Shown one piece after another: positions 6,391 to 11,032 of a stretch of DNA of 11,032 bases. The stretch spans positions 1 to 11,032 of the forward strand of contig CAZXOC010000251.1 in the NCBI GenBank assembly GCA_964642165.1. The letters run 5' to 3'. Both the position numbers and the translations under genes were made by a program. This DNA comes from CAYRVX01 sp964642165. Lineage in GTDB: Bacteria; Planctomycetota; Phycisphaerae; SM23-33. The notes under the pieces are model-generated. The model ran no database searches, was not told the DNA's origin, and saw only the letters and a program-made list of their open reading frames with translations. Positions within the stretch are counted from its first letter, which is position 1. Each line of letters begins with the position of its first letter.

Positions 6391-8022
6391 GTGGCATCGA
6401 TTCTCGTCATCCAGGGAAGCGACAAAGACCGCGCCTACGACCTGTACGATGGGCAGAGCCTCATCGGCCGGCAGCAGAGCTGCGCGGTCAAGCTCACCGA
6501 CGGGACCGTCTCCCGGCGCCACGCGAAGCTGACGCCCGTGAACGGGCGATGGCTGCTGGAGGACCTGGGGTCGGCCAACGGGACGTACCTCAACGGCGTG
6601 AAGCTCGCGCGTCCCATGGCCGTCAATCGAGGGGATCAGATCCGCTGCGGCGCGACGCTGCTGGTCTTCGGCGGCGGGCGCCCCACCGAGCCGGCCCTGG
6701 ACCTCGACGAGGACCACTCCCTCCTGGATGCCGCCATCGTCGCCACGCTGCCCAGCAACGAAGACTCCGTGATCATCCCCACTCCGGAGGCCGGCGCCCA
6801 GGCCATCGAGAACATACGCGTCATCTACGACCTGATGTCCGACCTCGGGTCGATCTTCAACATCCCGCTGCTGCTCCAGAAGACGTTGGACAAGGTCTTC
6901 GACGTCTTCAAGGCCGACCGGGGCTACATCCTGCTGGTGGACCCCGGCGGCAACCTGTCGCTCTCGGCGGCCCGCATGAACGAGGACATCCCCAACCAGC
7001 AGATCCCCGTCTCGCGGACCATCGTCCAGGAGGTGGTGCACAAGCAGGTCGGCGTGCTGTGCTCCAACGCGATGGACGACAAGCGGTTCGCCTCCGGCAA
7101 GAGCGTGCACGACTTCGGCATTCGCTCGGCCATCTGCGCGCCGATCCCCGGCCGCAGCCGGATCCTCGGCGTGATCCACGTCGACTGCAGCGTCTCGGAG
7201 CAGACGTACTCGACGGAGCAACTGCGCCTGCTGACCGCCATCGGGTACCAGACGGGCCTGGCGATCGAGAACGTCAAGCTGCACGAAGCGGCGGTGCAGT
7301 CGGAGCGACTGGCCGCCGTGGGCGAGACGGTCGCCAGCCTCAGCCACCACATCAAGAACATCCTGCACGCGCTGGGCTCGGGGATCGACGTGGTCGAGAT
7401 GGGGCTGCGGGGCGGCGACCTGCGGAAGGCGAATCAGGCCTGGCCGATCGTCGAGCGGAACCTCGGGCGCATCAACGCGCTGATCCTCAACATGCTGGCG
7501 TTCTCCAAGCGCCGCGATCCCCTGCTCCAGAACCTCAACGTCAACCACGTGCTCAGCGAGTGCGTGGAGCTGGTCAGCCGCCAAGCCGACGAGCGCGGCG
7601 TCGCGGTCCTGACCGACCTGGACGACCTGCCCCCGATCCCCGCCGACGCCGACGGATTGAACCAGGCCTTCCTCAACCTCCTCAGCAACGCCCTCGATGC
7701 CGTGGAGGACCAGTCCGGCGTGATCACCGTCGCGAGCACGTACGACTCGATGGACCGCAACGTGGTTGTCCGCGTCATCGACAACGGCAGCGGCATCGGC
7801 GCCGAGGAAATGGACCGGATCTTCACCCCCTTCTACTCCAGCAAGGGCCAGGGCGGCACGGGCCTCGGGCTGGCCGTCGCCAGGAAGGTCTTCGAGGAGC
7901 ACCACGGCAAGATCGAGCTGGAGTCCGAAGTGGGCGAGGGAACCACCTTCACGGTCACGCTGCCCGCCCTGCCCCCCAACGGCCAGGGCTCGCCCGAAAG
8001 CATGGAAAGGACGATGAGCTGA
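6391..8022 (+). CDS. Cytoplasmic FHA-GAF sensor histidine kinase
   Basis: 543 residues with no membrane segments. An N-terminal FHA domain (about 4-95) binds phosphothreonine peptides; its signature residues are Gly26-Arg27, Ser41-Arg-x-His44, Asn63-Gly64 and Asn68-Gly69. After an acidic linker comes a GAF domain (about 140-290), a possible small-ligand sensor. A helix leads to the H-box GETVASLSHHIKN, with the phosphoacceptor probably His319 and His320 where most kinases have Glu. The HATPase domain has an N-box (NLLSNALDA, Asn433), G1 DNGSGIG (Asp464), an F-box FTPFYSSK and G2 GGTGLGLAV (from 488), all intact. The GTG at 6391 is preferred over the GTG at 6382: the weak AAGG at 6375-6378 sits too close to the latter, and VASILVIQG matches the usual MASL-VIQG beginning of FHA proteins as I recall them. 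No response regulator is adjacent, so its partner lies elsewhere. The gene ends 24 bases from convergent gyrA. Confidence 0.9.
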   Translation: MASILVIQGSDKDRAYDLYDGQSLIGRQQSCAVKLTDGTVSRRHAKLTPVNGRWLLEDLGSANGTYLNGVKLARPMAVNRGDQIRCGATLLVFGGGRPTEPALDLDEDHSLLDAAIVATLPSNEDSVIIPTPEAGAQAIENIRVIYDLMSDLGSIFNIPLLLQKTLDKVFDVFKADRGYILLVDPGGNLSLSAARMNEDIPNQQIPVSRTIVQEVVHKQVGVLCSNAMDDKRFASGKSVHDFGIRSAICAPIPGRSRILGVIHVDCSVSEQTYSTEQLRLLTAIGYQTGLAIENVKLHEAAVQSERLAAVGETVASLSHHIKNILHALGSGIDVVEMGLRGGDLRKANQAWPIVERNLGRINALILNMLAFSKRRDPLLQNLNVNHVLSECVELVSRQADERGVAVLTDLDDLPPIPADADGLNQAFLNLLSNALDAVEDQSGVITVASTYDSMDRNVVVRVIDNGSGIGAEEMDRIFTPFYSSKGQGGTGLGLAVARKVFEEHHGKIELESEVGEGTTFTVTLPALPPNGQGSPESMERTMS

Positions 8023-8046
8023 CGGCGCGGCCGACCCAGCGGGGGA

Positions 8047-10887
8047 TCAGAGGATCGTCACGTCGTCTTCATCCGCGTCGGTGTCGGGGAGAGGCACGTC
8101 GCCGGGGGGAGCATCCTCGACGCCGGCACCTGCGTCTTCCGGCTCGGCGGCTTGTGTGCTTGCCTCCGGCGTGGCCTCCTCGGCGACGTCCTGCGCTTCC
8201 GCCTCGGGCGCCGGGGACGTCACCGGCTGGTCGGACTCCTCGGCTGCCTCCGGCCCCCCGGCCGCCGGGTGGTCGTCCCCGGGCGGCAGCCGAAGCGTGC
8301 CCTGCGAGTTGTCGTCGCTGACGACCCGGGCCACGCTGACGAGCTTGTCGCCGGGCCGCAGGCTGATCACCCGGACGCCCTGGGTGGCCCGGCCGATCAC
8401 CCGCATCTCGTTGAGCCCGGTCCGAACGATCTTGCCCTGCTGGGTGATCAGCATCAGCTCGTCGGCGTCGCGCATGGACTTCATCGCGACGACCCTGCCG
8501 TTGCGCTTGGTGGTTCGGATGTTGATGATGCCCGAGCCGCCCCGCCCCTGCGTTCGGTACTCCTCGAAGCTCGTCCGCTTGCCGTAGCCGTTCTCGCAGA
8601 CCGTCAGCAGTGTCGCCATCGGGTCCATGACGGCCATGTCCACCACTTGGTCCTCGTCGCGGAGCTTGATGCCGTGCACCCCGGCCGCCGTTCGACCCAT
8701 CGGGCGCACGTCGGTCTCCTGGAACCGGATCGCCTGCCCGTTCTTGGTGGCCAGGACGATCTCGTCGTGTCCGCGCGTCAGCGCCACGCCGATGACCACG
8801 TCGCCCTCGTTGAGTCCGGTGGCCTGGATGCCTCCGCGCCGCGGGTTGGAGTAGGCCTTCAGGGCGGTCTTCTTGATTTGCCCCTTGCGTGTGGCGGTCA
8901 CGAGGTAGCGGTCATCGAACTCGCGGACGGGCATGACGGCGCGGATCCCCTCGCCGCGCTGCATCTGGAGCAGGTTGATGATGGCCCGCCCCTTGCTCGT
9001 CCGCGGCAGCGAGGGGATGTCGTAGACTTTCAGCCAGTGCATCCGCCCGTTGTTGAGGAACACCAGGAGGTAGTCGTGGGTGGAGGCGATGAACAGCTCC
9101 TCGACGAAGTCGCCCTCCTTGGCGTCGGAGCCGATGATGCCCTGCCCGCCCCGGCCCTGGCGGCGGTAGGTCGTCAGCGGCATGCGCTTCACGTACCCGG
9201 CGTGCGTCAGCGTGACGACCACGTCCTCCTCGGCAATGAGGTCCTCGACGCCGAAACCGTCCACGTCGCCGATGATCTCCGTGCGCCGGTCGTCGCCATA
9301 CTTGCCCTTGACCTCGTGGATGTCCTCCCGGATGACGTCCAGCAGCCGTCTCTCGTCGCCCAGGATCACCTCGTAGCCCTCGATCTCCTGCACGAGCCCC
9401 GCGTAGTCGCGGGCGAGCTTCTCGATCTCCAGCCCGGTGAGGCGCTGGAGCTGCATGGCGAGGATCGCGTCGGCCTGCACGCGGGTCAGGCGCTGCGCCT
9501 CGCCGCTGGCCTGCTCGACGAACCTCTCCGGCAGCAGCCTTCGAACCGTCGCCTGCTCCGTCAGCCGCAGGTCCAGCGTCATCAGCCGCTCGCGAGCCGT
9601 CGGAACGTCCGGCGACTTCTTGATCGTCTCGATGATCCGGTCGATGTCGGCCACCGCGAGGATCAAGCCCTCCAGCACGTGCGCCCGCTGGCGGGCGCGG
9701 CGAAGCAGGAACATCGTCCGCCGGCGGATCACCTCCTTGCGGTGCTCCAGGTAGTAGTACAGCATGTCCCGCAGCGTCAGCGTGCGGTGGACTCGATTGA
9801 CCAGCGCGATGTTGATGATGCTGAAGGTGGTCTGGAGCGGCGTGTACTGGTGGAGCTGGTTGATGACGATGTCCGGCTCGGCACCCCTGCGCAGGTCGAT
9901 CACGATCCGCATGCCGGTGCGGTCGGAGTGGTCCTGCACGTCGGTGATGTCCTTGATCCGCCCGGCCTTGACCACGTCGGCGACCCGCTCGATGATCGTC
10001 GACTTGAGCACCTGGTAGGGGATCTCGGTCACGACGATCTGGGTGCGCCCGCCGCGGACCTGCTCGGTGTGGAGCCGGGCCCGCACGGCGATGCGCCCGC
10101 GTCCCGTGCGGTAGCCCTCGGCGATCCCGCTGCGCCCGCAGATCATCCCGCCCGTGGGAAAGTCCGGGCCCCGGACGATTCTCATCAGGTCGTCCACCGT
10201 CGCGTCGGGGTGGTCGATCAGATGCAGGAGGGCGTCGCAGATCTCGTTGAGGTTGTGCGGCGGGATGCTCGTCGCCACGCCCACCGCGATGCCCTGCGAG
10301 CCGTTGACCAGCAGGTTGGGGAACTTGCCCGGCAGCACCGTCGGCTCGGTGCGGGTGTCGTCGTAGTTGGGCTGCATGTCCACGGTGTCGAGGTTCAGGT
10401 CCTCGAGCATGTCCATGGCCGGGGCGGTCATGCGGGCCTCGGTGTACCGCATCGCCGCCCAGGGGTCGCCGTCGATCGAGCCGAAGTTCCCCTGCGGGTC
10501 CACGAGCGGGTAGCGCAGGTTCCACCACTGGCCCAGGCGGACCAGCGTGGGATAGACCACGCCCTCGCCGTGCGGATGGTAGTTGCCGGACGTGTCGCCG
10601 GCGATCTTCGCGCACTTGCGGTGCTTGCTGCGCGGGCCGAGGTTCAGGTCGTTCATCGCCACGAGCACGCGCCGCTGGGAGGGCTTCAGCCCGTCGCGGA
10701 CGTCCGGCAGGGCCCGATCGATGATGGTGCTCATCGCGTAGGTCAGGTAGCTCTCGCGGAGCTCCTGCTCGATCGGGAGGTTCTCGATCCGCTCGTTGGG
10801 GAACAGCAGTCGGGGCACGGCCGCCGAGGCCGGACCGTCGTCGCTGCCTGCCGGAACGCCCTCGTTGTCAGCCTCGTTCGCCGCCAC
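8047..10887 (-). CDS. gyrA: DNA gyrase subunit A
   Basis: 946 residues. This is the DNA-cleaving subunit of gyrase, which with GyrB introduces negative supercoils. After a variable 30-residue N-terminus comes the winged-helix/tower core: LRESYLTYAMSTIIDRALPD, DGLKPSQRRVL, the active-site region NYHPHGEGVVYPT and catalytic Tyr148 in AMRYTEAR. GSQGIAVG, IPPHN and EIPYQVLKS blocks follow. The C-terminal pinwheel has the GyrA box as QGRGGQG (577-583), with a second similar motif QGRGGSG (780-786); the box argues for GyrA over ParC. The last 90 residues are an acidic Pro/Glu/Asp/Ala tail ending in DEDDVTIL, making the protein longer than the 875 residues of E. coli. The positions matching E. coli Ser83 and Asp87 are Gly109 and Pro113. 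The start is GTG, with CGGAG seven bases upstream. Confidence 0.95.
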   Translation of the reverse strand: MAANEADNEGVPAGSDDGPASAAVPRLLFPNERIENLPIEQELRESYLTYAMSTIIDRALPDVRDGLKPSQRRVLVAMNDLNLGPRSKHRKCAKIAGDTSGNYHPHGEGVVYPTLVRLGQWWNLRYPLVDPQGNFGSIDGDPWAAMRYTEARMTAPAMDMLEDLNLDTVDMQPNYDDTRTEPTVLPGKFPNLLVNGSQGIAVGVATSIPPHNLNEICDALLHLIDHPDATVDDLMRIVRGPDFPTGGMICGRSGIAEGYRTGRGRIAVRARLHTEQVRGGRTQIVVTEIPYQVLKSTIIERVADVVKAGRIKDITDVQDHSDRTGMRIVIDLRRGAEPDIVINQLHQYTPLQTTFSIINIALVNRVHRTLTLRDMLYYYLEHRKEVIRRRTMFLLRRARQRAHVLEGLILAVADIDRIIETIKKSPDVPTARERLMTLDLRLTEQATVRRLLPERFVEQASGEAQRLTRVQADAILAMQLQRLTGLEIEKLARDYAGLVQEIEGYEVILGDERRLLDVIREDIHEVKGKYGDDRRTEIIGDVDGFGVEDLIAEEDVVVTLTHAGYVKRMPLTTYRRQGRGGQGIIGSDAKEGDFVEELFIASTHDYLLVFLNNGRMHWLKVYDIPSLPRTSKGRAIINLLQMQRGEGIRAVMPVREFDDRYLVTATRKGQIKKTALKAYSNPRRGGIQATGLNEGDVVIGVALTRGHDEIVLATKNGQAIRFQETDVRPMGRTAAGVHGIKLRDEDQVVDMAVMDPMATLLTVCENGYGKRTSFEEYRTQGRGGSGIINIRTTKRNGRVVAMKSMRDADELMLITQQGKIVRTGLNEMRVIGRATQGVRVISLRPGDKLVSVARVVSDDNSQGTLRLPPGDDHPAAGGPEAAEESDQPVTSPAPEAEAQDVAEEATPEASTQAAEPEDAGAGVEDAPPGDVPLPDTDADEDDVTIL

Positions 10888-10894
10888 CGGTAAA

Positions 10895-10899
10895 CTCCG
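10895..10899 (-). promoter_or_regulatory. Ribosome binding site of gyrA
   Basis: The minus strand reads CGGAG, then seven bases (TTTACCG), then GTG at 10887. It supports the GTG start; no in-frame ATG lies nearby before the conserved LRESYLTYAM region. Confidence 0.65.
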
Positions 10900-10984
10900 T
10901 TTCTACAAACAATTACATGGACTGCCGCGGGAGACCCCGCCCCGGCCGCCGTCCCTGGCGACCGGCCGGGACCAGGAACACAGC

Positions 10985-11013
10985 ATTATCTCAAACCCGG
11001 CCCGAGATGTGTA
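10985..11013 (-). promoter_or_regulatory. Candidate gyrA promoter
   Basis: On the minus strand: TACACA (4/6), a 17-base spacer ending in TGA, then GATAAT (5/6), which makes an extended -10. The predicted start is near 10978, giving a leader of about 90 bases. The remainder of 10888-11032 holds no gene I can support; 11014-11032 is uncharacterised edge sequence. Confidence 0.55.
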
Positions 11014-11032
11014 GCGCAAAGGCCCCGAAAAG

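Noticed and set aside
6256..7905. 549-codon - strand frame opposite the histidine kinase
   Set aside because: Antisense shadow rich in Val, Asp, His and Gly without any recognisable motif; the + strand frame has all FHA, GAF and kinase motifs.
8023..8046. Bidirectional terminator between the convergent kinase and gyrA genes
   Set aside because: The 24-base gap shows no stable stem with a T-run on either strand. The same holds for 943-954 between leuC and the WD40 gene.
8152..10893. 913-codon open frame on the + strand opposite gyrA
   Set aside because: It is the codon-aligned antisense of gyrA. Its product is Val/Asp/His/Leu/Arg-rich low complexity with no domain, no ribosome binding site, and it spans nearly the entire gyrA coding region. 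Such frames are expected in G+C-rich DNA.
1..11032. Mobile element, phage, CRISPR or defence island
   Set aside because: No transposase, integrase, phage gene, direct terminal repeats or spaced short repeats were found; the only repeats are the WD40 coding repeats.

Overview
The window is an 11 kb piece of a strongly G+C-rich bacterial chromosome with ordinary gene density and no mobile elements, CRISPR arrays, rRNA or tRNA genes that I can see. The protein architectures suggest a member of the Planctomycetota (or a close PVC relative). The clues are a very long exported WD40 protein ending in a GQEVLAPSQFAAKYGW-KNDP type tail, a cytoplasmic FHA-GAF-histidine kinase whose H-box reads SHHIKN, a GyrA with a GEGVVYPTLVR active-site region, and a two-domain nucleoside diphosphate kinase. 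This assignment comes from remembered family patterns, not from a search. Three of the five starts inside the window are GTG.

Layout. Bases 1-942 (+) are the C-terminal three quarters of a LeuC-type 3-isopropylmalate dehydratase large subunit; its start lies left of the window. Converging on it with a 12-base gap is a 1036-residue exported protein (955-4065, -) with a helical N-terminal region, 14 WD40-type repeats (enough for two seven-bladed propellers) and a conserved-looking tail. A 267-base divergent region (4066-4332) holds a candidate promoter, a hairpin and two ribosome binding sites. Next on the + strand come a 392-residue protein made of two NDK-like halves (4333-5511) and, two bases later, a metallo-beta-lactamase-fold hydrolase of the glyoxalase II/YcbL kind (5514-6158); these two are probably co-transcribed. 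A 232-base region (6159-6390) holds two good sigma-70-type promoters in tandem, an inverted repeat and a possible 32-codon leader ORF. It leads to the FHA-GAF-histidine kinase (6391-8022, +). Converging on the kinase with a 24-base gap is gyrA (8047-10887, -), whose promoter and ribosome binding site are visible near the right edge.

The genes do not form one pathway. They are leucine biosynthesis, an envelope or periplasmic scaffold protein, nucleotide metabolism plus a hydrolase, a signalling kinase without a partner response regulator in the window, and DNA gyrase. I do not see an obvious new multi-gene system. The points most worth a second look are the duplicated NDK with a degenerate first half, the GyrA quinolone-pocket residues (Gly and Pro in place of the usual Ser and Asp), the 14-blade exported protein, and the unusually long two-promoter leader in front of the histidine kinase.
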